A stretch of 64,000 nt of DNA, from contig JAJYDJ010000002.1 in assembly GCA_021777565.1 (NCBI GenBank), positions 186,001 through 250,000 of the forward strand, read 5' to 3'. Shown here piece after piece: positions 34,175 through 42,144 of this stretch (its first letter is position 1; each line of letters opens with the position of its first letter). Origin of the DNA: a bacterium. Lineage in GTDB: Bacteria > Patescibacteria > Microgenomatia > Levybacterales > UBA12049. The position numbers and the translations under genes are program-made. The notes under the pieces were generated by a model. It saw only the letters and a program-made list of their open reading frames with translations. It did not search any database and was not told the origin of the DNA.

Positions 34175-35461
34175 ATGGAGCATATTCTTTCCACACTCAA
34201 GAATAGTTGGAATACTCAAGAAATTCGTAAAAAAATTCTCTTTACCGCTGGTATCTTTATTCTCTTTCGTTTATTTGCCCATATTCCTGTTGCAGGAGTC
34301 AATCTCGCAAGCTTGCATAATCTCTTCTCCCAGAACCAGCTGTTAAATCTTTTAGATATCTTTTCAGGAGGCACGCTAGCAAATTTCTCAGTGATGGCGC
34401 TTGGACTAAATCCATATATCAACGCCTCTATCGTCATCCAACTTCTTACCATCGTTGTCCCTTCTCTTGACGCCTTGATGAAAGAAGGCGAGTCAGGACG
34501 AATGAAGATCAATCAATATACCCGTCTGCTGACAGTACCTCTTGCCTTTGGTCAGGCAGTTGCTATGTTTCTTTTACTCAGAAGTCAGCATATTGTTGGC
34601 ACTATGTCACCTCTGAGCCTCGTGGCATTTCTCGTAACCATGACCGCTGGGACCATGATCTTGGTCTGGTTTGGTGAGCTCATCTCGGAACGTGGTATTG
34701 GCAATGGCGTATCACTTCTTATCTTTGGAGGCATCGTCGGGCGCATGCCAGTCGCTATCAGTCAGACGGCAAGTACGATAAGTGGGGAAAATGCTATGAA
34801 TCTTTTCATATTCCTGGCCCTCGCAATTGCTGTGATTGCAGGTGTTGTGCTTATCAATGAGGCTGCTCGTCAGATACCGGTATATTACGCCAAACGTATG
34901 CGTGGCAATAAAGTCTATGGTGGCCAGTCATCCCATCTTCCACTTAAGCTCAATCAGGCTGGTGTTATTCCTATCATCTTTGCCGTTTCTCTGGTCCTAT
35001 TCCCATCCATGGTTGCGAATTATTTCATTAACAGCACCAATCCTGGTATCCATAATGCCGCTGTATGGGCAGCTACCTTTTTCAGCCCAAATGGTGTTAT
35101 GTATAACGTCTTCTACTTCTTGCTGGTTCTGATCTTTACCTTCTTCTATACCTCAGTCATTGTGAACCCACAAAAAATCGCTGAGGACATGCAGAAGAAT
35201 GGTGGCTTCATCCCAGGTATCCGCCCAGGTGAACGTACGACCAAATATCTTAACTATGTACTTACTCGTATTACTCTTGCTGGTGGTGCCTTTTTGGGCC
35301 TTATTGCCATTTTCCCAACCATTGCCCGTAGTTTAACTAATGTTCAGACACTCTTGATCGGTGGTACAGGTATTCTTATCGTGGTGAGCGTTGTGCTTGA
35401 GACTGTAAAAGCCATGGAAGCACAAATTGTTATGCGTAACTATGATAAGTTCGCCAACTAA
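34175..35461 (+). CDS. secY: protein translocase subunit SecY
   Basis: Channel of the Sec export system, with ten predicted membrane segments. 428 residues from ATG 34175. Family marks: FRLFAHIPVAGV, GINPYI variant GLNPYINASIVIQLL, plug region, the PVYYAKRMRG loop, and IPGIRPGERTTKYLNYVLTRIT. Works with SecA, which is encoded at the end of this window. Upstream start options inside rplO are rejected. Adjacent to adk with a 3-base gap. Confidence 0.97.
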   Translation: MEHILSTLKNSWNTQEIRKKILFTAGIFILFRLFAHIPVAGVNLASLHNLFSQNQLLNLLDIFSGGTLANFSVMALGLNPYINASIVIQLLTIVVPSLDALMKEGESGRMKINQYTRLLTVPLAFGQAVAMFLLLRSQHIVGTMSPLSLVAFLVTMTAGTMILVWFGELISERGIGNGVSLLIFGGIVGRMPVAISQTASTISGENAMNLFIFLALAIAVIAGVVLINEAARQIPVYYAKRMRGNKVYGGQSSHLPLKLNQAGVIPIIFAVSLVLFPSMVANYFINSTNPGIHNAAVWAATFFSPNGVMYNVFYFLLVLIFTFFYTSVIVNPQKIAEDMQKNGGFIPGIRPGERTTKYLNYVLTRITLAGGAFLGLIAIFPTIARSLTNVQTLLIGGTGILIVVSVVLETVKAMEAQIVMRNYDKFAN

Positions 35462-35464
35462 CCT

Positions 35465-36010
35465 ATGAAGATAACACTTATTGGTATTCAAGGCTCAGGC
35501 AAATCCACACAAGGGAACTTGTTAACCAAGAAATATAATATCCCCTATCTCTCAACGGGACACATCTTTCGGGAACTTTCCCAGGAGAAAACAGCTACTG
35601 GACGCTATATTAAAGAGATTATCACAGCCGGATTTCTGGTACCTGACGAAAAGACAATTGATATTGTGAAAGAGTACGTAGGCAGAGATGCGTATAAGAA
35701 CGGCTATATCCTTGATGGGTTCCCTCGAACAGTCCAGCAGGCAAAATCATTCGCTTCTGAGATAGAGTCAGCTGTGTATATACGGGTCTCGGATAAAGAA
35801 GCTCTGTGGAGACTGGCTATGCGGGATAATGAAGTGCGCTCAGATGAGACGATTATGGCAGTCAAAAAGCGTATCGAGCTATTTCATTTCGTCACCGAGC
35901 CTGTGCTTGATTGGTATCGCAAGCAGGGGAAGCTCATTGAAGTGGATGGAGAAGTCGATGTAGAGCAGGTTTTTGCCCAAATCACGGCCGCTCTGGATAA
36001 AAAAGTATGA
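35465..36010 (+). CDS. adk: adenylate kinase-family nucleoside monophosphate kinase
   Basis: Transfers phosphate between ATP and AMP (family role). 181 residues. The P-loop reads GIQGSGKST (7-15) where most Adk have GxPGxGKGT. LSTGHIFR and DGFPRT (about 83-88) for AMP binding are present. The LID is short, without the long zinc or beta insertion, as in the short Adk forms. Position between secY and map is the usual one for adk. Ends with ATGA overlap into map. Confidence 0.9.
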   Translation: MKITLIGIQGSGKSTQGNLLTKKYNIPYLSTGHIFRELSQEKTATGRYIKEIITAGFLVPDEKTIDIVKEYVGRDAYKNGYILDGFPRTVQQAKSFASEIESAVYIRVSDKEALWRLAMRDNEVRSDETIMAVKKRIELFHFVTEPVLDWYRKQGKLIEVDGEVDVEQVFAQITAALDKKV

Positions 36011-36834
36011 TTATCACCAAAACACCACAAGAAATCGCAATCATGAAAAAGGCTGGTCACATGCTCGCAACTGCCTTGCAGGAGACGTGCCAGGCTGTCA
36101 AACCTGGTATTTCAGAGATAGAACTGGATAAACTGGCTGAGAAGTCCATTCGTGCACAGGGCGGTGAGCCTGGCTTTAAGAAGGTCGAAGGCTACCACAA
36201 CACGCTCTGTATAGAGACCAATGACGTCGTGGTCCACGGGATCCCCCGTAAATACGTTCTCAAGGAAGGGGATATTGTAGGGCTTGATTGTGGGGTATTT
36301 TTGCAAGGCTTTCATACTGATATGGCTGAGACTGTTCGTGTCCTGAAGGCCCCTTCAAAGGCCTCAGAATGGCTTTCTAGCATGGGCTCGGACTATAAGA
36401 CGCACAGCTATGACAGTACTGAGGAGGATGAGGTAGATAGATTCCTGCGTATCGGGAAGGAAGCTATGTGGGATGGCATTAACCAGGTCAAGGCTGGTAA
36501 TCGTGTTGGTCATATCTCTGCAGCGATGCAAGAGAAAGCTGAGAAGATTGGTGGCTATAGTGTGGTGAGAAGCCTTGTTGGGCACGGAGTGGGTAGAGAG
36601 CTGCATGAGGATCCTGAGATCCCAGGGTACGCTACCAGACCTATCGAAAAAACACCACTTCTTAAGCCAGGTATGACGATAGCAATAGAGATTATCTATA
36701 TTATGGGTGGCAAGGAAGTTGCGTATCGGGGAGATGACGACTGGACGATTGTCTCGGAAGATGGGTCATTATCAGCCATGTTTGAGCGTAGTGTGGTGGT
36801 CACAGAGGCAGGCTTCGAGCTTATTACTGTCTAG
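36007..36834 (+). CDS. map: methionine aminopeptidase type I
   Basis: Removes the N-terminal Met from new proteins. 275 residues. Metal ligands: Asp in GLDCGV (about 93), Asp in HTDMAE (about 104), His in VGHGVGRELHEDP (about 192), Glu in IAIEII, and Glu in AMFERSV. About 25 residues rich in Ser, Asp and Glu (near 117-142) are inserted after the second Asp block. Coupled to adk by an ATGA overlap. Confidence 0.96.
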   Translation: MIITKTPQEIAIMKKAGHMLATALQETCQAVKPGISEIELDKLAEKSIRAQGGEPGFKKVEGYHNTLCIETNDVVVHGIPRKYVLKEGDIVGLDCGVFLQGFHTDMAETVRVLKAPSKASEWLSSMGSDYKTHSYDSTEEDEVDRFLRIGKEAMWDGINQVKAGNRVGHISAAMQEKAEKIGGYSVVRSLVGHGVGRELHEDPEIPGYATRPIEKTPLLKPGMTIAIEIIYIMGGKEVAYRGDDDWTIVSEDGSLSAMFERSVVVTEAGFELITV

Positions 36835-36866
36835 GCACGATACCCTTTGCGTAACTCAAAAGAGTT

Positions 36867-36875
36867 TGCTATAAT
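36867..36875 (+). promoter_or_regulatory. infA extended -10 promoter
   Basis: TGC-TATAAT (TATAAT 36870-36875) with TTGCGT (36847-36852) 17 bases upstream. ATG 36889 is 13 bases downstream, so the leader is only about 7 bases. Confidence 0.7.
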
Positions 36876-36888
36876 CAAACAAGTCTTT

Positions 36889-37104
36889 ATGGTGCATCAA
36901 GGATCAATAGAGCTCACTGGTACAGTTATTGAAGCTCTTCCCGGCACTACGTTTCGAATTCAACTGCCTGATGAATCGGTAGTGATTTGCACGTTAGCTG
37001 GTAAGATGCGGATTCATTTTGTGAAAATATTGCCAGGAGACAAAGTACAGATCGAGGTATCACCATATGATATGACTCGAGGAAGGATAACAAGAAGACT
37101 ATGA
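36889..37104 (+). CDS. infA: translation initiation factor IF-1
   Basis: 71 residues, an OB-fold that blocks the A site during initiation. Typical IELTGTVIEALPGTTFRIQLPD and DMTRGRITRRL. An upstream in-frame TTG at 36847 lies in the -35 region and is rejected. Overlaps rpmJ by 4 bases (ATGA). Confidence 0.95.
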   Translation: MVHQGSIELTGTVIEALPGTTFRIQLPDESVVICTLAGKMRIHFVKILPGDKVQIEVSPYDMTRGRITRRL

Positions 37105-37214
37105 AAGTACAAGCAAGTGTCAAACCACGATGCAGTAAATGCAAAGTGATCAAAAGAAAAGGTGTTGTTCGTGTCGTGTGTGAAAACCCACGTCATAAGC
37201 AGCGACAAGGGTAA
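37101..37214 (+). CDS. rpmJ: 50S ribosomal protein L36
   Basis: 37 residues, starting with MKVQASVKPRC. The zinc ligands Cys11, Cys14, Cys27 and His32 are all present. ATGA overlap with infA gives the start; rpsM follows after 6 bases. The order infA-rpmJ-rpsM-rpsK-rpsD-rpoA-rplQ is the standard alpha operon. Confidence 0.96.
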   Translation: MKVQASVKPRCSKCKVIKRKGVVRVVCENPRHKQRQG

Positions 37215-37220
37215 AAAATT

Positions 37221-37652
37221 ATGCGTATTAGTGGTGTAAATATTCCTGACGAAAAAAGAACAGATATTGCTTTGACCTATATCTATGGCATTGGCCGCTC
37301 CAATGTCGCTGATGTATTGGCAAGAGCACAGGTTGCCGCTACAACACGTGTAAAAAACCTCACTGAAGATGAACAAAAAAGACTTTTGGATGCCCTTTCA
37401 ACCCTGAGGCTTGAAGGTGATCTCAGAGCAGAAGAAATGCTAAACATTAAGCGTCTGAAAGATATTGGTAGTTATCGTGGGAGCCGCCACATTCATGGCC
37501 TTCCAACCAAAGGACAGCGCACAAGATCAAATGCTCGTACCCGTAGAGGCAAGAGAATGACGATCGGAGCTATGAAGAAGGAGGTTCTTGCAAAGCTCGA
37601 GGCATCACAAAAGCAAAAAGAAGTAACAGCAGCAAAAGCATCAAAGAAGTAA
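37221..37652 (+). CDS. rpsM: 30S ribosomal protein S13
   Basis: 30S head protein touching the P-site tRNA and 50S bridges. 143 residues, longer than E. coli (118) through a Lys/Ala-rich tail after GKRMTIG. RISGVNIPDEKR start and RGLPxRGQRTRTNAR variant HGLPTKGQRTRSNARTRRGK are typical. TAA-T-ATG follows into rpsK. Confidence 0.97.
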   Translation: MRISGVNIPDEKRTDIALTYIYGIGRSNVADVLARAQVAATTRVKNLTEDEQKRLLDALSTLRLEGDLRAEEMLNIKRLKDIGSYRGSRHIHGLPTKGQRTRSNARTRRGKRMTIGAMKKEVLAKLEASQKQKEVTAAKASKK

Positions 37653-37653
37653 T

Positions 37654-38049
37654 ATGAGAGCAAAAAAAACTGTATCAAAGAAAAAGAAAGTGAATGTAGT
37701 CGTCTCTGAAAGAGGGCGTGTCTACATTAACGCAACATTTAATAACACCATGGTGACAGTAACCAATAATACTGGTGACGTCGTCGCATGGAGTTCATCC
37801 GGAGCAAAGGGGTTTAAGGGAACACGTAAATCTACTCCATATGCAGGAGGGTTGGCCGTAGAAGATGCAGTCAAGAAAGCAATGGAAGCAGGTATTACGA
37901 TGGTTGATGTCTTTATTAAAGGACCAGGACCAGGACGAGACAGTGGTCTTCGCTCAGTTCGTGGTGCAGGACTTTCGATTATGTCAATTTCTGATATCAC
38001 CCCTATCCCACACAATGGGCCACGGGCGAAGAAGAAGCGACGTGTATAA
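37654..38049 (+). CDS. rpsK: 30S ribosomal protein S11
   Basis: Platform protein near the mRNA exit. 131 residues; GRVYINATFNNTMVTVTN and GPGPGRDSGLRSVRGAGLSI mark the family. The end of the gene forms a TATAAT (38045-38050) 12 bases before rpsD, possibly by chance. Confidence 0.97.
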   Translation: MRAKKTVSKKKKVNVVVSERGRVYINATFNNTMVTVTNNTGDVVAWSSSGAKGFKGTRKSTPYAGGLAVEDAVKKAMEAGITMVDVFIKGPGPGRDSGLRSVRGAGLSIMSISDITPIPHNGPRAKKKRRV

Positions 38050-38062
38050 TACATAAAAACAT

Positions 38063-38668
38063 ATGGCACACTATATTGGACCAAAACATAAACTAGCACG
38101 AAGAGAAGGGGTAAACCTTTTGGATAAAACATCCAACACCCTCCTTCGCCGTCTTAACCAGATTCCTGGTATGCACGGGGCAAAACGAAGAAAGAAGCTC
38201 TCTGAATATGGGCAACAGCTGCGCGAGAAACAAAAGGCAAAAGTTATGTATGGAGTCCAAGAAAGACAATTTAAGACATTGGTGGACAAACTTCGTACCC
38301 GCAAAGGTGATACAGGAGAATTGATTATTGCTGCGCTTGAGACACGTCTTGATAACGTCGTCTATCGTCTGGGATTTGCTTCTAGTAGATTCATGGCACG
38401 CCAAATCGTTTCCCATGGTCATATTATGGTAAATGGCAAAACACTCAACATCCCATCCTATGCAGTTAAAGTTGATGATGTGATTAGTCTTTCTGCTAAG
38501 ATGCAGCAAAACCCACAAGTGGCAAAGCTTCTTACTGATGAGAATAAGGCAATGCCAGCATTTTTGGAGAAAAAAGCTACTGTTGGCAAGCTAATCCGCC
38601 AGCCAGAACGCACCGATGTTGAAGTTCCATTTCAGACACAATTAATTGTTGAATATTATTCACGTTAA
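38063..38668 (+). CDS. rpsD: 30S ribosomal protein S4
   Basis: 16S rRNA 5'-domain binder, initiates 30S assembly and represses the alpha operon in E. coli. 201 residues, zinc-free form (no Cys cluster at the N-terminus). RLDNVVYRLGFASSRFMARQIVSHGHIMVNG is the S4 domain. The 13-base gap from rpsK and following rpoA promoter break the tight spacing of the operon. Confidence 0.97.
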   Translation: MAHYIGPKHKLARREGVNLLDKTSNTLLRRLNQIPGMHGAKRRKKLSEYGQQLREKQKAKVMYGVQERQFKTLVDKLRTRKGDTGELIIAALETRLDNVVYRLGFASSRFMARQIVSHGHIMVNGKTLNIPSYAVKVDDVISLSAKMQQNPQVAKLLTDENKAMPAFLEKKATVGKLIRQPERTDVEVPFQTQLIVEYYSR

Positions 38669-38677
38669 TGCTATACT
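38649..38677 (+). promoter_or_regulatory. rpoA leaderless promoter
   Basis: -35 TTGAAT (38649-38654), 17-base spacer, extended -10 TGC-TATACT (TATACT 38672-38677), then 6 bases to ATG 38684. One of the best fits to the leaderless pattern. Confidence 0.78.
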
Positions 38678-38683
38678 ACCCAT

Positions 38684-39598
38684 ATGTTGAACACGACATT
38701 TACCGTTAAAGCGCTCAAAGAAACACCAGATTACGCACTTTTCGTAATCAGTCCATTGGACACCGGTTACGGTTACACACTCGGACATTCACTCAAGCGC
38801 ACCATGCTTACTTCTATTGAAGGAGCAGCAATTACCTCAGTAAAGATTAACGGCGTCGCTCACAAATTCTCAACAGTTCCAGGTTTGAAAGAAAACGTCG
38901 TTGATTTCCTCCTTAACTTGAAAGAGCTTTCTGTTCGTCTTTCTGGCAGTAAAACATCTGCAACCGTTCGTCTCTCTGTAAAAGGTCCAAAAGAAATTAC
39001 TGGAGCAGACGTTGAAGTTTCAGATGGTGTAGAAATTGCAAATCCAGATCACTATCTCGGTTACCTCTCAGACAAGAAACTTGAGATGGAAATGACTGTT
39101 GAAAAAGGATTTGGATACTCTTTGGCAGAAGAACGATCTTCTGAGGAAGTTGGCCAAATCATGGTTGATGCTATTTTCTCCCCAGTCAAGCGTGTTGATT
39201 ACAAAGTAAGTAGTACTCGTGTAGGACGACAAACAAATCTTGATGAAGTTACTATGGAAGTATGGACCAATGGTTCAGTTACTCCACGTGAAGCTTTGGA
39301 AAGTGCAGCACGAACACTCGCACAGTATTATGTACAAATGTACAACCCATCAGCAGAGGTAACAGCAGAAGCTCCTGTAAAAGCAGCAGCTGCAAACGAT
39401 GGTGCATCAATCACTATCGATGAACTCGACCTCCCAACACGTATTAGTAACAGTTTAAAAAATGGTGGTATTGAAAATGTAGCAGAATTACTTGCTACAC
39501 CAAAGAAAGAATTAGCAAGTATGAGAAATATGGGAGCAAAGTCAATTACCGTGATCGAAGAAAAGTTAGCAGAAAAAGGGATTTCATTCCCTGTATAA
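38684..39598 (+). CDS. rpoA: RNA polymerase alpha subunit
   Basis: 304 residues: assembly domain (1 to about 230; GYTLGHSLKRTMLTSIEG) and a C-terminal domain (about 245-304; IDELDLPTRISNSLKNGGI and NMGAKSITVIEEKL) that contacts UP elements and activators. An Ala/Glu-rich linker joins them. Own promoter inside the alpha operon, with the start set by the -10 box. Confidence 0.98.
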   Translation: MLNTTFTVKALKETPDYALFVISPLDTGYGYTLGHSLKRTMLTSIEGAAITSVKINGVAHKFSTVPGLKENVVDFLLNLKELSVRLSGSKTSATVRLSVKGPKEITGADVEVSDGVEIANPDHYLGYLSDKKLEMEMTVEKGFGYSLAEERSSEEVGQIMVDAIFSPVKRVDYKVSSTRVGRQTNLDEVTMEVWTNGSVTPREALESAARTLAQYYVQMYNPSAEVTAEAPVKAAAANDGASITIDELDLPTRISNSLKNGGIENVAELLATPKKELASMRNMGAKSITVIEEKLAEKGISFPV

Positions 39599-39600
39599 GT

Positions 39601-39703
39601 CGAAATTCGAATATCGAAATTCTAAACAACAGAAACGTTCGAGTTTTTCAAATGAATATTTGAGATTGTTTCGGATTTCGTCATAAGAATTTCGATTTTT
39701 TTT
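39601..39703 (+). terminator. structured region between rpoA and rplQ with terminator-like fold
   Basis: ATCGAAATTCT (39613-39623) pairs perfectly with AGAATTTCGAT (39686-39696), followed by eight T (39696-39703). Inside, TCAAAT (39648-39653) pairs with ATTTGA (39658-39663). A direct repeat CGAAATTC (39601-39608 and 39615-39622) offers an alternative partner for the 3' arm. The T run ends 6 bases before the rplQ ATG. It could terminate rpoA transcripts or regulate rplQ. Confidence 0.7.
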
Positions 39704-39709
39704 GTCTTT

Positions 39710-40183
39710 ATGAAGAAAAAAGTTTTTGGAAGAAGATTACAACGAGATACAAAGGAGCGTAAAGCACTCTTTAAGAGTCTGACACGTGAGCTCATTTTGT
39801 GTGATGGGATCAAGACAACTGAAGCAAAAGCAAAATCAGTCAAAGGATCTATTGAAAAATTGATCACCAAGGCTCGAGACAATGCATCAGAGACTAAAAG
39901 AATGCTTAGTGGTGTATACGAAGAAAAAGTTATCACTCGATTGGTTGACAATATCGCACCACGATTTGTCGGTCGTCCAGGTGGATATACTCGTATTGTA
40001 CGCTTAGGTAATAGAGTACAGGATAATGCACCAATGGTTCTTTTGGAACTGGTTGAAGGTGAGAAAAAAGTAGAAAAAGCAGTCCCAACCGCTGCAGAAG
40101 CACCAAAAAAGGTCGAAAAGAAGACAAAAGTAGTGAAGACAACCGTAAAAAAAGAGACAAAAAAGGAGACAGCAAAGAAATAA
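39710..40183 (+). CDS. rplQ: 50S ribosomal protein L17 with Lys/Thr-rich tail
   Basis: 157 residues. The core (1 to about 115; RRLQRDTKERKALFKSLTRELI, APRFVGRPGGYTRI) is normal. About 40 further residues of Lys, Thr, Glu, Val and Ala form a basic tail. The start codon lies directly after the hairpin region. Followed by TAA-T-ATG into rplM. Confidence 0.96.
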   Translation: MKKKVFGRRLQRDTKERKALFKSLTRELILCDGIKTTEAKAKSVKGSIEKLITKARDNASETKRMLSGVYEEKVITRLVDNIAPRFVGRPGGYTRIVRLGNRVQDNAPMVLLELVEGEKKVEKAVPTAAEAPKKVEKKTKVVKTTVKKETKKETAKK

Positions 40184-40184
40184 T

Positions 40185-40619
40185 ATGAAACTTAGTCACG
40201 CAACAAAGACAACAAAACAGACAGAACTGGCACATGCATGGCACTTGATTGATGCAAAAGACCAGACACTTGGTCGTATTTCAACAAAAGTTGCTGAATT
40301 ATTAATTGGTAAGAAAAAGCCAAACTTTGTAACCAATCTTGATTGTGGTGACTTTGTTGTTGTACTGAATGCAGAGACCGTAAAGGTAACTGGTAAAAAA
40401 TTCACTGACAAAGTGTATTATCGTCATTCACAAATGCCAGGTGGATTTAAAGCAGAGACATTTAAAGAGCTTATTAATCGTCGACCAGAAGCAGCGCTAG
40501 AGCATGCAATTCGCGGCATGTTGCCAAAAAACAAACTTCGTGCGAAAATGCTCAAGAGACTTCGTGTCGTCGTTGGAAATGAAAATCCTTTCCAAGAGAA
40601 TTTTCCAAAGGAGAAATAA
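40185..40619 (+). CDS. rplM: 50S ribosomal protein L13
   Basis: Early 50S assembly protein. 144 residues with AWHLIDAKDQTLGRISTKVAELL and MLPKNKLRAKMLKRL. rpsI follows after 3 bases, the usual rplM-rpsI pair. Confidence 0.97.
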   Translation: MKLSHATKTTKQTELAHAWHLIDAKDQTLGRISTKVAELLIGKKKPNFVTNLDCGDFVVVLNAETVKVTGKKFTDKVYYRHSQMPGGFKAETFKELINRRPEAALEHAIRGMLPKNKLRAKMLKRLRVVVGNENPFQENFPKEK

Positions 40620-40622
40620 TAT

Positions 40623-41090
40623 ATGGAACCAGAAGTGAAAGTAAAAAAAACAAGTAAAAAAGAATACGCATACGCAGTTGGACGCCGTAAGGAGTCAACA
40701 GCACGTATCCGTGTGTATACAAATACTCCATCTCTTGAGATGTGGGGAGAGACAAAAATTGAAAAAGGGAAGATGTATGTGAACCAATTGCCAATTGAGA
40801 AATACTTCAATGGCAAAACTCATGAACCAATGTATCTTAAGCCTTTAGTAGCAACTGACACGGTTGGTAAATTTACTATTACTGCCCGCGTAGTAAGTGG
40901 TGGACACAAGGGTCAGCTGGATGCTTTCGTTCATGGACTTGCACGTGCTCTTTTGGCTCTTGATAGTACCAAATATCACAAACTTCTCAAATCAGCAGGA
41001 TTCTTGACCCGCGATGCACGCGTACGCCAACGACGTAATGTCGGTACTGGTGGAAAAGCACGACGTGCCAAACAGTCTCCAAAGCGATAA
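40623..41090 (+). CDS. rpsI: 30S ribosomal protein S9
   Basis: C-terminal tail reaches the P-site tRNA anticodon. 155 residues with about 20 extra N-terminal Lys/Val/Glu residues. YAVGRRKESTARIRV at the start of the core and the final KARRAKQSPKR with the conserved last Lys-Arg. Last gene of the ribosomal block; no strong terminator was seen behind it. Confidence 0.97.
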   Translation: MEPEVKVKKTSKKEYAYAVGRRKESTARIRVYTNTPSLEMWGETKIEKGKMYVNQLPIEKYFNGKTHEPMYLKPLVATDTVGKFTITARVVSGGHKGQLDAFVHGLARALLALDSTKYHKLLKSAGFLTRDARVRQRRNVGTGGKARRAKQSPKR

Positions 41091-41124
41091 ATCGCCCTTA
41101 CAAGAAATCGATATAGTTTATCTC

Positions 41125-41241
41125 TTATTTTTTATTTACTTGTTTCCATAACCACATGCCCAAAAGCACGAGGTCAATAAATACCACAAGATATAATATT
41201 GATCCGAAGATGCTAAAACCTCCTCCATACCAACTCATCAT
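41125..41241 (-). CDS. 38-residue small membrane protein
   Basis: Starts MMSWYGGG (ATG 41241), continues as one strong hydrophobic segment (about residues 9-30), and ends in WKQVNKK. The Gly-rich aromatic head, single membrane segment and basic tail form a coherent topology with the C-terminus in the cytoplasm. AAAGGGG lies 9 bases before the ATG as a possible ribosome-binding site. It fills most of the otherwise empty 250-base gap after rpsI. Family not recognised; similar tiny proteins are seen in CPR genomes. Function unknown. Confidence 0.6.
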   Translation of the reverse strand: MMSWYGGGFSIFGSILYLVVFIDLVLLGMWLWKQVNKK

Positions 41242-41330
41242 TTTTATCATCCCCTTTCATATTTAGCATAGATCACACTATCATTTTTTGCTAATACATT
41301 TTCCACTCTTGTATTTGTGAAAAATTTGCT

Positions 41331-41336
41331 TATAAT
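41331..41336 (+). promoter_or_regulatory. leaderless promoter of the SurA-N-like gene
   Basis: TATAAT, 6 bases before ATG 41343; TTGTAT (41309-41314) could be a weak -35. Confidence 0.7.
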
Positions 41337-41342
41337 AAAAAT

Positions 41343-42086
41343 ATGCCAACGAAAAAAAAGACAACAACAGTGAAGAAGACAACCGCTGCTGCTCCAGTAA
41401 AACGAACCAGAACAACATCTCGCAAAGTAAAACCCCAAGAAGAAATGTTTGTTGAAGAAGTCGTAATGACAGAAACGGCACAATCAAAAAATTCACTTTT
41501 TGCATTTAACAAAAAGAAAACAATTCGTCTTGTTATCGGTATTTTTGTTGTTGGTGTTATTTTGTACCTCATCAGAAGTTGGTTTATCGTTGCTATTGTT
41601 AACGGACGCCCAATCTGGAGATATTCATTTGATAGACAACTTGAACAACAAGGTGGTAAGCAAGTTCTTTCTAACCTAGAAACAAAGATGCTTATTCAGC
41701 AAGAAGCAGATCGCAGACACATCACTGTCAGTGATAAAGAACTCGCAGATTCACAAAAACAAATTGAACAAAGTCTTGCGTCCCAAAATCAGACACTTTC
41801 AGCAGCATTAACTGCCCGAGGCATGTCTATGTCTGACTTTAGAGATCAACTGTATCTGCAAAAATTAATTGAAAAACTTCTTGGGAGTCAGATCGCTGTC
41901 TCAGACACCGAAATTAATGATTTCTTGGCACAGAATAAAGATTTCCTTCCACAGGGAATGAGTGATGCAGATGCGTCCTCCAGTGCACGTGAGCAGCTTA
42001 TGCAACAGAAGGTACAGACAGTATTCCCAACATATCTGGCAGGATTGCAGAAAAATGCCAAGATCATTGACTTCGTAAGCTTCTAA
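41343..42086 (+). CDS. membrane-anchored SurA-N-like chaperone/foldase
   Basis: 247 residues. Basic Lys/Thr-rich cytoplasmic head (1 to about 45), one membrane segment (about 60-80), then an outer helical domain with VNGRPIWRYSFDRQLEQQGGKQVLSNLETKMLIQQEA, the typical SurA/PrsA N-terminal chaperone pattern, followed by a GMSMSDFRDQLYLQKLIEKLL segment. A parvulin isomerase domain is not present, so it likely binds unfolded exported proteins without isomerase activity. Monocistronic: promoter directly in front, hairpin with T run behind. Confidence 0.82.
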   Translation: MPTKKKTTTVKKTTAAAPVKRTRTTSRKVKPQEEMFVEEVVMTETAQSKNSLFAFNKKKTIRLVIGIFVVGVILYLIRSWFIVAIVNGRPIWRYSFDRQLEQQGGKQVLSNLETKMLIQQEADRRHITVSDKELADSQKQIEQSLASQNQTLSAALTARGMSMSDFRDQLYLQKLIEKLLGSQIAVSDTEINDFLAQNKDFLPQGMSDADASSSAREQLMQQKVQTVFPTYLAGLQKNAKIIDFVSF

Positions 42087-42100
42087 AGAATCTAACTGGT

Positions 42101-42129
42101 CCTCTGTAGGTGCCCTAAAAGAGGTTTTT
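42101..42129 (+). terminator. terminator after the SurA-N-like gene
   Basis: CCTCT (42101-42105) pairs with AGAGG (42120-42124), followed by five T. Confidence 0.6.
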
Positions 42130-42144
42130 CATGTGTTTGTAGTG

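Noticed and set aside
38045..38050. TATAAT before rpsD as a promoter
   Set aside because: 12 bases from the ATG, no TGN and no -35; it is formed by the rpsK stop codon and may be chance, so it was only mentioned under rpsK.
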